DNA from: CAZDOD01 sp964506935
GTDB lineage: Bacteria > Desulfobacterota > Zymogenia > Zymogenales > Zymogenaceae
Length of the DNA stretch: 24,246 nt
Direction of reading: 5' to 3'
Assembly (NCBI GenBank): GCA_964506935.1
Contig: CAZDOD010000020.1
Location: 1 to 24,246, forward strand
Part shown: positions 15,023 to 22,959 of the stretch, piece by piece
Layout: every line of letters starts with the position of its first letter
How positions within the stretch are numbered: position 1 is the first letter of the stretch
The notes under the pieces: generated by a model
Told to the model about the DNA's origin: nothing
Database searches by the model: none
The model's input: the letters and a program-made list of their open reading frames with translations, nothing else
Translations under genes and position numbers: made by a program

Positions 15023-15952
15023 ATGGAAATAGTCGAGTGGGAAAAGGGATACAACTCCGATTTTAAGAAAACCGTCCTGACGATCGGAAACTTCGACGGC
15101 GTGCATTTGGGCCACCAGGCGATTTTCAAGGATGTGGTAGACAAGGCCAAAAAGATCTCCGGCACACCGGCCATAATGACATTTGATCCCCACCCCCAGA
15201 AGTTCTTTTCGGGAGAGGATGTCCCCATCATCACCGGCTTTGAAAATAAGATGGAGCTCATCGAGCCATTGGGGATAGAGGTCGTCTTCGTCTGCGGCCG
15301 TACAAAAGAGTTCTACATGATGAGCGCCGATGAGTTCGTTCGCGACGTCCTGGTCGATAGCCTTCACATATCGCATATCATCGTGGGGGATGATTTCGCC
15401 TTCGGGTCGGGGAGGAAGGGGGATTTTAATTTCTTACGGGAGATGGGAAGGAAGTATAAATTCGATGTAACCGAGGAGCGATCGGTCACGCTGGGAGGGA
15501 TATTGATAAAGAGCACGGCGATCAGAAATCTCATCGCGGAAGGGATGGTGGCCGAGGCCTCGATATATCTCGGGAGGGATTTCTCGATAAACGGGAAGGT
15601 GATCTCCGGGATGGGGAGGGGAAAGAAGTTGGGGATTCCCACCGCCAACCTCGAATATAAGGGGGGCCTAATCCCGCCTTTCGGCGTTTATGTCGTCAAT
15701 GTTTCTGTTGACGGAAAATTATTCGGCGGCGTCGCAAATCTCGGCGACAACCCCACCTTCGGCGACGTCACCTTCTCATTTGAGGTCCACATCTTCGATT
15801 TTGACCGTGACCTCTATGGAAAGGAGATCGAGGTATCATTCATCACCCGCATAAGGGGTGAAAAGAAGTTCAATAACATAAAAGCGCTCAAAAAGAGGAT
15901 GGAAAAAGACATAAAGACCGCAAAGAATATCTTGAAATGGCGGGAGATGTAA
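15023..15952 (+). CDS. ribF: Bifunctional riboflavin kinase / FAD synthetase
   Basis: RibF converts riboflavin to FMN and then FAD in the cytosol. The 309 aa length is normal. The N-terminal nucleotidyltransferase domain has GNFDGVHLGHQ (22-32), FDPHPQKFF, the DDFAFGSGRKGDF block and the KSTAIRNLIAEG motif. The C-terminal kinase domain has GMGRGKKLGIPTANL, GVYVVNV, NPTFG and VHIFDFDRDLYGKEIEVSFITRIRGEKKF split over the usual beta-barrel. An AGGT ribosome site lies eight bases before the ATG. The gene stands alone. The window's flavoenzymes (GMC oxidoreductase, GltD-like fusion) would use its product. Confidence 0.96.
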   Translation: MEIVEWEKGYNSDFKKTVLTIGNFDGVHLGHQAIFKDVVDKAKKISGTPAIMTFDPHPQKFFSGEDVPIITGFENKMELIEPLGIEVVFVCGRTKEFYMMSADEFVRDVLVDSLHISHIIVGDDFAFGSGRKGDFNFLREMGRKYKFDVTEERSVTLGGILIKSTAIRNLIAEGMVAEASIYLGRDFSINGKVISGMGRGKKLGIPTANLEYKGGLIPPFGVYVVNVSVDGKLFGGVANLGDNPTFGDVTFSFEVHIFDFDRDLYGKEIEVSFITRIRGEKKFNNIKALKKRMEKDIKTAKNILKWREM

Positions 15953-15999
15953 TTTGTGAGGCAAAAATCAAATTTTATTTCGACCTAAAATCAAATCTT

Positions 16000-16020
16000 T
16001 CCCACCTGGGATATTTTTTT
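16000..16020 (+). terminator. Possible terminator after ribF
   Basis: A short TCCCA/TGGGA stem (16000-16011) is followed by a T-rich tail with seven T at 16014-16020, 47 bases after the ribF stop. The stem is only five pairs. A second inverted repeat, TAGGGC/GCCCTA (16095-16127), lies further on between the convergent genes. Confidence 0.4.
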
Positions 16021-16132
16021 AGTACCTCCCACGCCACTGTTATCGTATTCGGCTCAAATCCAAGACCATCGAAAACCACATACTAACGACCCATTAGGGC
16101 AAGATCAGTACTGTAAATCCCGCCCTATTTAA

Positions 16133-17083
16133 TTACGCCGAAAAGGTCAGCTTCGTCCCCGCCATGTTTACGATAAACTTTTCGGGCATCGCCGCCTCTA
16201 TCCTCATGACGGAGTTCCTACCCGTGCAGTGGGTCGGGATCACGTATGTGGGGTCAAATCCCACTAGCCCCTTTATGGTCGGCTCAACCGCCGGCTCCAT
16301 CTCAGCCCCCGTCAGGTGAAATCCACCCATTATGGCGTATATTTTATTGACGCCTGTCACCTCTTTCGCGTAATTTACGGTGTTGACTATCCCCGAGTGG
16401 GCACAGCCCGAGATGATCACGAGCCCCTTACCCTTGACGTTGATACAGAGTGCCGTGTCGTCAATTATGTCGTCCCACTTCTCGACGCCATTATCCTCGT
16501 AATGCATGCTCGCCATACCCTTTTCGTATTCGCTCACCCTCGGTATCTGGCCCAAGAAAATAATATCGCCGCCGACGAGCGGGTACGGCTCCTTTGTCTC
16601 TTTGACATTTAGTCCGGCCTTATCGATCATATCCTTTTTGAGGGGTGGCATAAAGACCTTGAAATCCTCGGTTATCTTAACATACCTCGGCTGCCTGAAC
16701 GCCTCGGGGTGGAGCACAAGGTCAAGCTTCTTACCCACTCCCTTCATCAGCTCCACCATGCCGCCGAAGTGATCCATGTGGCCGTGGGACAGCGCCGTGC
16801 ACTCTATATTTTTGAGGTCTACACCCAGGGCATTGGCGTTAAATGCCGCCCCTTTTTCGGAAAAGCCAAAGTCAAAGAGCACGCATCGACTACCCTCCCC
16901 CTTTGTCACGGTCACGATCGCCGAGAACCCATGTTCGGCGAGTATAGAATTTTTCACCTCCATATCCTTGAGGGGTATTGCCCTCAATACAACCTCGGTG
17001 TTGTCCCGACTCGCTATATCAATGTAGTTGTCCTGAAGTGTCAGTATCTCGACCTTGTCGACTTCGTTGATTGAAACGCCCAT
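16133..17083 (-). CDS. Metallo-beta-lactamase-fold hydrolase, COG1237-like
   Basis: The 316 aa protein has the core SHGHMDHFGG (H100, H102, D104, H105), followed by GCAHSGIVNTV and the C-terminal GGFHLTGA and PTHCTG blocks. This pattern is characteristic of proteins annotated as beta-ribofuranosylaminobenzene 5'-phosphate synthase-like or 7,8-dihydropterin hydrolase-like MBL enzymes. True methanopterin synthesis is not implied; most bacterial members have unknown substrates. A strong AAGGAGGT ribosome site precedes the ATG. It is the last gene of the six-gene minus-strand cluster, 19 bases after the M20 peptidase gene, so it is probably cotranscribed with the ferredoxin oxidoreductase genes. 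Confidence 0.88.
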   Translation of the reverse strand: MGVSINEVDKVEILTLQDNYIDIASRDNTEVVLRAIPLKDMEVKNSILAEHGFSAIVTVTKGEGSRCVLFDFGFSEKGAAFNANALGVDLKNIECTALSHGHMDHFGGMVELMKGVGKKLDLVLHPEAFRQPRYVKITEDFKVFMPPLKKDMIDKAGLNVKETKEPYPLVGGDIIFLGQIPRVSEYEKGMASMHYEDNGVEKWDDIIDDTALCINVKGKGLVIISGCAHSGIVNTVNYAKEVTGVNKIYAIMGGFHLTGAEMEPAVEPTIKGLVGFDPTYVIPTHCTGRNSVMRIEAAMPEKFIVNMAGTKLTFSA

Positions 17084-17102
17084 TTTTACCTCCTTTTTTT
17101 AT

Positions 17103-18407
17103 TTACTGTGTACAGAGCCTCCTTACGAGTTCGGTCATTACTTCTGTGCCGTTTATCATTTCATCTACCGATATCTTCTCGTCAATCCCGTGGATCGATT
17201 TGACATGGTCCATCGGGGCAAAAGCGGGACAGACACCGTAGGAGGGGATACCCCTCTCCCTGAAGAAGCGCGAGTCAGATGTCCCGATCAGGAGCGATTG
17301 CGTGACAACGGCATTCGGGAATTTCTCACGATAGACCTCCTCGATGACCTTGTAGTATGGATTTTCGGCGGGCGAGATTGAGGCATCGGTCGTGTGGATC
17401 GGGGTTATGGTGATCTCGTCGTCGGCGAGCTTTTCTTTTACGTAATCGATCATTTTGTCTACTCTCTCTCCCGGAAGGAGCCGGATATCGAGCTCGGCCT
17501 CGGCGTGGCTCGGGATGACGTTCGTCTTGTATCCCGCATTCATTATGTTGAAGCTTATGGTGTTTTTTATCATAGCCCTAATCTGGGGCATATTGATGAG
17601 ACCTGTATCGGTGAGGGTTTTAATGAGTGTCTCATCCTTGCCGTCTTTGACATAGGGGGAAAGGAACTCCCATCCCGTTGCGAGATTCTTGAAGTAGTCG
17701 GAGATGATTGGTGTGATCTTGATCTGTGTTCCGGCATCAAGGAGCCTCATGATCGCCCTAGTAAGCAATTCGAGGGCGTTCTGATCGTGTGGAGCGGAGC
17801 CGTGGCCCGGCATTCCCTCCCTCGTGAGCTTGAGCCAGCAGATCCCCTTTTCTCCCGTTGCGATCATCTGAACCGGGCCTGTCGGGAGAATGTCCGATAT
17901 GCCGAATCCACCCTCGTTTATAACGAGGTCGGCGTCGAACTCATCGGAGTGATTGTCAAGGAGATATTTTACGCCCATATCGCCGCCCGTCTCCTCGTCG
18001 GGGGTGGCGAGGAAGATCAGGTCGCGGTTGATTTTTACACCCTCCCTCTTCATGGCGAGAAACGCCAAAAGTTCCATGATCCCGATGCTCTTCATATCGA
18101 GAGCACCGCGGCCGAGGATATAGCCGTCCTTTACTTCTCCCGAAAAGGGGTCGAAGCTCCACTCATCGGGATTTGACGGGACGACGTCCATATGGTTTAG
18201 TAGTATTATAGGTTTCTTCTCGCCGGAGCCCCGTAAAACCGCACTGACAAAGACCCTCTTTGGGCTTGATTCGTAGGTCTTGTATTCCACTTTCTCCTTA
18301 TCTAATATTTTTGAGAAAAACTCAGCGGCAACGATTTCGTTTCCGGGCGGATTTGTGGTGTCGAGCTTGATATACTCCATAAGGAGTCTTACAGCCTCAT
18401 GTTCCAT
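17103..18407 (-). CDS. M20-family metallopeptidase / amidohydrolase (ArgE/DapE-like)
   Basis: The 434 aa protein contains the two-metal catalytic core: LLNHMDVVP (His72, Asp74), GRGALDMKS (bridging Asp104), ATPDEETGG (Glu138-139 as base and ligand), VINEGG and a C-terminal DSRFF region. A dimerisation lid lies between about 190 and 330. Families in this clan hydrolyse dipeptides, N-acyl amino acids or carbamoyl amino acids. Length and the HMDVVP form resemble bacterial and mammalian acylase I-like carboxypeptidases. The substrate is not fixed. An AAGGGGG ribosome site precedes the ATG. It follows porB by 49 bases; release of amino acids that become 2-oxoacids would fit its neighbours. Confidence 0.92.
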   Translation of the reverse strand: MEHEAVRLLMEYIKLDTTNPPGNEIVAAEFFSKILDKEKVEYKTYESSPKRVFVSAVLRGSGEKKPIILLNHMDVVPSNPDEWSFDPFSGEVKDGYILGRGALDMKSIGIMELLAFLAMKREGVKINRDLIFLATPDEETGGDMGVKYLLDNHSDEFDADLVINEGGFGISDILPTGPVQMIATGEKGICWLKLTREGMPGHGSAPHDQNALELLTRAIMRLLDAGTQIKITPIISDYFKNLATGWEFLSPYVKDGKDETLIKTLTDTGLINMPQIRAMIKNTISFNIMNAGYKTNVIPSHAEAELDIRLLPGERVDKMIDYVKEKLADDEITITPIHTTDASISPAENPYYKVIEEVYREKFPNAVVTQSLLIGTSDSRFFRERGIPSYGVCPAFAPMDHVKSIHGIDEKISVDEMINGTEVMTELVRRLCTQ

Positions 18408-18456
18408 AGCAACCCCCTTTCAATCCTTTTGGTTAAGTAAATCTATTTGTATCTAT

Positions 18457-19368
18457 CTATTTCATCACGTTTTCCGTAGAGACCTCGTCCGCATCGGAAA
18501 GGAGTTTCTCCCACCTCGAATCAACGCCCCTCTGGATCATCTCGATGTCGACACCTTTGAGGTGTGAAAATCGCCCCTGAATCTTGAGATACCTCGAGAC
18601 CTCGACCTTCTCTTTGGGTACGTAGTTGACGACCTTTTTTTCCCCACCGAATATCTCGAAAAGGGGAAAGATTCTTGTGTTAACCGCAAGCCTTGCGGCC
18701 CTGATCGTCAGGTCCGATGCCATCCGCCACCCCGTCGGGCACGGCATATGGATGTGGATGAACTTCGTCCCCTTGATACCCATACCCTTCTTGACCTTGG
18801 CCTTGAGATCTTCCGGAAAGGCAACAGATGCGGTCGCGGCATAGGGGATCCTGTGCGCAGCCACGATTGCCATGATATCCTTTTTTTCGGCCGCCTCCCC
18901 CGTCGGGGTGGTGGTCGTCCAGGATCCGATCGGCGTCGCCGAGCTCCTCTGGTTTCCGGTGTTCATGTATGCCTCGTTGTCATAGCATATGTAGAAGATA
19001 TCCTCGGAACGCTCGCACGCCCCGGACAGGGCCTGTAGTCCTATGTCGAAGGTACCGCCGTCGCCCGCCCATGCGAGAACCGTGACATCACCCCTTTCGG
19101 TCATCTCGAGACCGGCCTTTAGCCCCGTCGCCAGCGCCGCGGCGGTCTCGAACGCCGTATGCACTAGGTTTACGCCGAGCGGCATGTGCGGGAAGGCCCC
19201 GGTGATGATCGAAAAGCAGCAGGCTGGAAGGCCGATCACGGTCTTTTTGCCTAATACTTCGAGCACCCAGTTCAGTGCGAGCGGCCCCCCGCATCCGGGA
19301 CAGGCCATGTGCCCCGGCGTCATGAAGCATGAATCGAAATCCCTTCTATCTGTCACGTCACCAACCAT
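18457..19368 (-). CDS. porB: Pyruvate/2-oxoacid:ferredoxin oxidoreductase, beta subunit
   Basis: This is the thiamine diphosphate-binding catalytic subunit. The 303-residue sequence has CPGCG (C23, C26) and a CC pair at 50-51, GDGGTFDIGLQ (102-112) and NEAYMNTG (131-138) forming the ThDP/Mg site, and a late Cys in HMPCPTGW that completes the [4Fe-4S] ligands. The SATPIGSWTTTTP stretch is typical of PorB in four-subunit enzymes. Pyruvate versus branched-chain oxoacid (VorB-type) specificity cannot be settled by eye. It starts 9 bases after porA ends. The ribosome site is weak (an AAGAAG lies within the porA end), so coupling with porA is likely. Confidence 0.92.
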   Translation of the reverse strand: MVGDVTDRRDFDSCFMTPGHMACPGCGGPLALNWVLEVLGKKTVIGLPACCFSIITGAFPHMPLGVNLVHTAFETAAALATGLKAGLEMTERGDVTVLAWAGDGGTFDIGLQALSGACERSEDIFYICYDNEAYMNTGNQRSSATPIGSWTTTTPTGEAAEKKDIMAIVAAHRIPYAATASVAFPEDLKAKVKKGMGIKGTKFIHIHMPCPTGWRMASDLTIRAARLAVNTRIFPLFEIFGGEKKVVNYVPKEKVEVSRYLKIQGRFSHLKGVDIEMIQRGVDSRWEKLLSDADEVSTENVMK

Positions 19369-19377
19369 TTTCGATAA

Positions 19378-20541
19378 TCACTTCTTAAGGCCCAAAAATA
19401 TGGGGCCGACTGAGCCATCGGGATATTTCTTTCCGTCCAATATCGAACGAAACGTCTCCTTTACGATATCGACCGTTATATCCCTCCCGCCGAGTCCAGC
19501 GATGAAGCTCACGACCCTCGGCGGATTGGGAAGGCCGAAAAGCGCCGCTTTTATCTCCTGCGCGATGGGGCCACCAGAGCCGATACTCACGCTCTTGTCT
19601 ATTACACCGACAATCGGGACCTTTCCAAGGGTATCCCTGATCTCGGCCTCGGGAAAAGGCCTGAAAGTCCTGACCTTCACCATCCCCGCTTTAATATTTT
19701 CGCGCCTGAGTTGATCGACCGCGGTCCTTATCGTCCCCGATACCGCCCCCGCGGCGCAGATTATGACATCAGCGTCGTCGGTATGATACGGCGAAATATG
19801 GTCGTATGACCTCTTGAACATATCCCAAAATCTTTTGTTTGTATCATTGATTATCGAAGACGCGCCCCTCGCGGCCTCGAACTGCTTATATTTTACCTCC
19901 AAAAAATGGTCGGGTGCGACCACGGGGGAGTACGCCCTCGGATTATCTATATCTATGGCGTTGGGATTTTTTAGGGGGAGTAAAAATTCGTCGACATCTT
20001 TCTGTTCGGGGACATCCACCGCCTCCATGGTGTGGGACTGGATGAAGGCGTCGAGGATCACCATCGAGGGCGTGAGTGTTTTTTCCGATATCGAAAATGC
20101 CATGATGACAGAATCGAGTGCCTCCTGGTTGTCCTCGGAGTAGAACTGGAGCCAGCCGGTGTCTCGCTGTGACATCGAGTCGGACTGGTCGTTCCAAATG
20201 CTCCATGGCGAGCCGAGGGCCCTGTTGACACAGCAGATCACGATCGGGAGCCTCGCACCCGACGCCCAGTGGAGCATCTCGTGCATGAGGGCTATCCCCT
20301 GAGACGACGTGGCGGTAAATGTCCTGGCGCCCGCCGTTGACGCCCCTATGCACGCCGCCATCGCCGAGTGCTCGCTCTCGACCTTGATGTATTTCGCATC
20401 TAGACTCCCATCGGCAACGAACTCGGCCAGCGCCTCTGATATGTGGGTCTGGGGGGTTATCGGGTAGACGGGGATCACCTGCGCCCTCGCCCTCATTACC
20501 CCGTATGACACGGCGTGATTTCCTTCCAAGAGTTTTTTCAT
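19378..20541 (-). CDS. porA: Pyruvate/2-oxoacid:ferredoxin oxidoreductase, alpha subunit
   Basis: The 387-residue subunit holds the pyrimidine-binding half of the ThDP site and the CoA-related domains. The N-terminal signature VYPITPQTHISEALAEF is at about 25-41. VESEHSAMAACIGASTAGARTFTATSSQG follows, as in PorA/VorB alpha chains, and a C-terminal transketolase-like domain contains CAAGAVSGTIRTAVDQLR and GVIDKSVSIGSGGPIAQEI. Length agrees with the Thermotoga-type separate alpha chain (about 390 aa) rather than the single-chain 1,200-residue enzyme. The cluster order gamma, ferredoxin, alpha, beta also matches that type. It lies 32 bases after the flavoprotein-ferredoxin gene. Confidence 0.93.
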   Translation of the reverse strand: MKKLLEGNHAVSYGVMRARAQVIPVYPITPQTHISEALAEFVADGSLDAKYIKVESEHSAMAACIGASTAGARTFTATSSQGIALMHEMLHWASGARLPIVICCVNRALGSPWSIWNDQSDSMSQRDTGWLQFYSEDNQEALDSVIMAFSISEKTLTPSMVILDAFIQSHTMEAVDVPEQKDVDEFLLPLKNPNAIDIDNPRAYSPVVAPDHFLEVKYKQFEAARGASSIINDTNKRFWDMFKRSYDHISPYHTDDADVIICAAGAVSGTIRTAVDQLRRENIKAGMVKVRTFRPFPEAEIRDTLGKVPIVGVIDKSVSIGSGGPIAQEIKAALFGLPNPPRVVSFIAGLGGRDITVDIVKETFRSILDGKKYPDGSVGPIFLGLKK

Positions 20542-20573
20542 ACTTTTCTACTATAAAGCCAATAATTGCAAAT

Positions 20574-22259
20574 TTATTCGATATCTATGGTGATTACTCC
20601 CCTCGGACACTCCTTTGCGCATATCCCGCACCCCTTGCAGTAATCGTAATTGATCTCGATTCCGGCCTTTATTGCAAAGATCGAAAAGTCGGGGCAGAAG
20701 AGCTCGCACGTCCCGCAGTCTATACATCTCCCGCAGATAAAGCACCTCGACGCCTCTTCTTTTGCTTCATCCGATTTGTATCCTAGGTTGATCTCCGAAA
20801 AATCTTTGGTTAAAACCTCTGAATCGAGGTGCCCAGCTTTAACGCTCGGCACACGTTCAAAGTAATCTGTATTGACCTCGGAAAAAGAGACGGGATCACA
20901 CACAGGTCGGGAGGTTTTATGATAGTATTGTTTAAAACTTGTAAAGATATTTTCCGATTCGGCTGTAATCCCGGTCTCGAGTTTCAAGTCGATCTCCATC
21001 GCCGCCTGCTTTCCCGACGCCGCGGCGTGGGCGACGCTCCTTATCGTCTCCTTTGCATCCCCGCCGATGTAGATATTTTCCGCCTTTAGAGCCTCTATCT
21101 CACCCTTTGCCTTTGCGCCGAGAAATGACAGATCAATATCCTCCCCGACCGCAGATATTACCCCGTCGACCTCTATTTCATGTTCCGTACCTACAGTGGG
21201 AACAGGCTTCCTACGACCCGATGAATCAGGGTCTCCTAATTTCATCTCAACGAGCTTGACAATAATTTTTCCCTTAGCGGTCTGAGATATCTCGATGGGT
21301 GCCTTCAGGAACTCAATCGGGATTTTCTCGTGTGAAGCCTCTGTAATCTCGTCGGTAAAGGCGGGCATCTCCTCCGGCCCCCTCCTATAAATTACGGTCG
21401 GTTTTGCGCCGAGGCGCTTTATGACCCTCGCACAATCGAGGGCTGTATTGCCGCCGCCGATAACGGCGACCTTCCCTCCTATTTCTTTTGCCTTTCCCGA
21501 ATGAAAATCTCTGAGAAACCCGAGGCCCGATATCACACCAGCGATCTTCTCCCCCGGGATATCCATCAACCGCGATATGTGCGCCCCCGGCGCAACGAAC
21601 AGGGCATCAAACGATGATTTGAGGCCCTCGATCTTCACAGCCTTTCCGACGTCTATTTTTTCTCTGATCTCGATCCCCATACCCCTTATGAGATCAACGA
21701 CGGAAGCAACCACCCCCCTCGGCAACCTGTACTCGGGGATGCCGACCGAAAGGATGCCACCGACGGAGTCCTTTTCAAAGATCGTGACTCCATGACCCAA
21801 GAGCGCTAGGAAATAGGCGGCCGAAAGCCCTGCGGGGCCAGCGCCGACAACGCCGATCCCCTTTTTCATCTTTTCCCTCTTTGGGGTCAGTATTTTTTTA
21901 CCTTTGATATTGTCGCCGAGATACCTCTCGACACTACGAATCGCAATAGCCTCGTCGTAATCTTTTCGGTTGCAGTCGGATGTACAAAAAGCGGGGCAGA
22001 CCCTACCGAGGACGGCGGGAAACGGGTCTTCCCACATCAAAGTCTCCAACGCCGCCGCATGTTCGCCCTCCTTTATAAGATGCATGATGTTCGGGATGTC
22101 GTTTACAAGCGGACATGCGAGACTGCACGGAGAGGGCCTCTCTGAAAACATCGGGCGGGCGAAACGCCAGCTCCCCGTCTCGTTCCACAGCATACCCCCC
22201 CATGAGGCGGGGACCTCGGGATAGTCGCCAAGCGATGAAATGATTATCTTATCTTTCAC
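20574..22259 (-). CDS. GltD-like FAD/NAD(P) oxidoreductase fused to a PorD-like 2[4Fe-4S] ferredoxin
   Basis: The 561 aa protein occupies the delta (ferredoxin) position of the oxidoreductase cluster. Residues 40-120 form a GltD-type Fe-S domain (C45, C49, C88, C92, C96). About 133-425 is a two-dinucleotide-fold flavoprotein with VGAGPAG (138-144, FAD), VIGGGNTA (267-274, NAD(P)) and YIGGDAKE (397-404). After a linker, residues 505-555 carry two ferredoxin motifs: CIDCGTCELFCP (C512, 515, 518, 522, with extra C506 and C509) and CKGCGICAKECP (C541, 544, 547, 551). Small PorD is normally about 100 aa and separate. The fusion suggests electrons can pass between the oxoacid enzyme, flavin and NAD(P)H. 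The start is GTG, overlapping the porG stop by four bases (GTGA). Confidence 0.9.
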   Translation of the reverse strand: MKDKIIISSLGDYPEVPASWGGMLWNETGSWRFARPMFSERPSPCSLACPLVNDIPNIMHLIKEGEHAAALETLMWEDPFPAVLGRVCPAFCTSDCNRKDYDEAIAIRSVERYLGDNIKGKKILTPKREKMKKGIGVVGAGPAGLSAAYFLALLGHGVTIFEKDSVGGILSVGIPEYRLPRGVVASVVDLIRGMGIEIREKIDVGKAVKIEGLKSSFDALFVAPGAHISRLMDIPGEKIAGVISGLGFLRDFHSGKAKEIGGKVAVIGGGNTALDCARVIKRLGAKPTVIYRRGPEEMPAFTDEITEASHEKIPIEFLKAPIEISQTAKGKIIVKLVEMKLGDPDSSGRRKPVPTVGTEHEIEVDGVISAVGEDIDLSFLGAKAKGEIEALKAENIYIGGDAKETIRSVAHAAASGKQAAMEIDLKLETGITAESENIFTSFKQYYHKTSRPVCDPVSFSEVNTDYFERVPSVKAGHLDSEVLTKDFSEINLGYKSDEAKEEASRCFICGRCIDCGTCELFCPDFSIFAIKAGIEINYDYCKGCGICAKECPRGVITIDIE

Positions 22260-22816
22260 GCACCCTTCCCTATTTTTATGTGGTCGAAGGCGTCTTTGGC
22301 ACCGGATTTATTCTCGTTTGTCTTTTTCGTGATGCTCTCCCCTATCGCCGAAAGGAGGCTCTCCATCGATACGATATCCGTCATCTTTACAAGGGCGCCC
22401 AAGATTACCGTGTTGATGATCGGGAGGAGCGATGTTCCGAGGCCGTATCTTATGGCTATCTCGGAGGCGTCGACCGTCCCAATTCTGAAATCCCCGAAGG
22501 AACCGAAAGCCTCCGGGGGATCTGGGGAGTTTAAAAGAACGCCGCCTTCTGCTTTTAGTCCCGAGAGGGTCGCATCAAATTTTAGGAGGGTCGAATCCAT
22601 CACGACGACGAAATCAGGCTCGTAGATATTCTGCCTTATCTGTATCTTTTTTTCGTCTACCCGAAGATACGCCGCAACCGGCGCCCCCCGCCGCTCAAGC
22701 CCGAACGACGGAAAGGACTGGGGAAACCTACCCTCTTTGAATATCGCAAGGGCCAATATCTCGGAGGCCGTAACGGCACCCTGGCCGCCGCGACCGTGGA
22801 ACCTGATCTCAAACAT
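22256..22816 (-). CDS. porG: Pyruvate/2-oxoacid:ferredoxin oxidoreductase, gamma subunit
   Basis: The 186-residue gamma chain is first in the cluster. It opens with FEIRFHGRGGQGAVTASEILA, the family signature, followed by FPSFGLERRGAPVAAYLRV and the DFVVVMDSTLL block, and has the standard length of separate PorG chains (about 190). In the complex it contributes to CoA binding. The ATG is preceded by a weak AGAG. No convincing promoter was found in the 125-base gap to the divergent acyltransferase gene. Four-base overlap with the next gene and short gaps through to 16133 support one transcript. Confidence 0.92.
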   Translation of the reverse strand: MFEIRFHGRGGQGAVTASEILALAIFKEGRFPQSFPSFGLERRGAPVAAYLRVDEKKIQIRQNIYEPDFVVVMDSTLLKFDATLSGLKAEGGVLLNSPDPPEAFGSFGDFRIGTVDASEIAIRYGLGTSLLPIINTVILGALVKMTDIVSMESLLSAIGESITKKTNENKSGAKDAFDHIKIGKGA

Positions 22817-22922
22817 CTCTAGTGTTTATAAAACGAAAGGAAATCTAAAATATCGCCGTATCTATTTGTAATATATTGATACCACATTTTATCGTTTAAT
22901 AACAGAGATATGTCGATTTTTT

Positions 22923-22951
22923 TTGAATTCCACTTTATATATTGATAGATT
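22923..22951 (+). promoter_or_regulatory. Candidate promoter for the acyltransferase gene
   Basis: -35 TTGAAT (22923-22928), 17-base spacer and -10 TAGATT (22946-22951). The start would fall near 22958, only about two bases before the ATG at 22960, suggesting a nearly leaderless message. It also argues against the upstream in-frame TTG at 22942. Confidence 0.45.
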
Positions 22952-22959
22952 TACTTGTC

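Noticed and set aside
16095..16127. Inverted repeat TAGGGC/GCCCTA between ribF and the MBL gene
   Set aside because: The loop exceeds 20 bases and no clean U-tract follows on either strand; noted only as a possible secondary structure.
17394..18176. Long plus-strand open frame (260 codons) opposite the M20 peptidase gene
   Set aside because: It lies wholly antisense to a gene with clear catalytic motifs, has no recognisable domain and low-complexity composition; it is a shadow of the codon pattern.
19043..19714. Plus-strand open frame of 223 codons spanning the porA/porB boundary
   Set aside because: Antisense to two well-supported subunits, Pro/Ser/Thr-rich as expected for a reverse-frame shadow, and no ribosome site.
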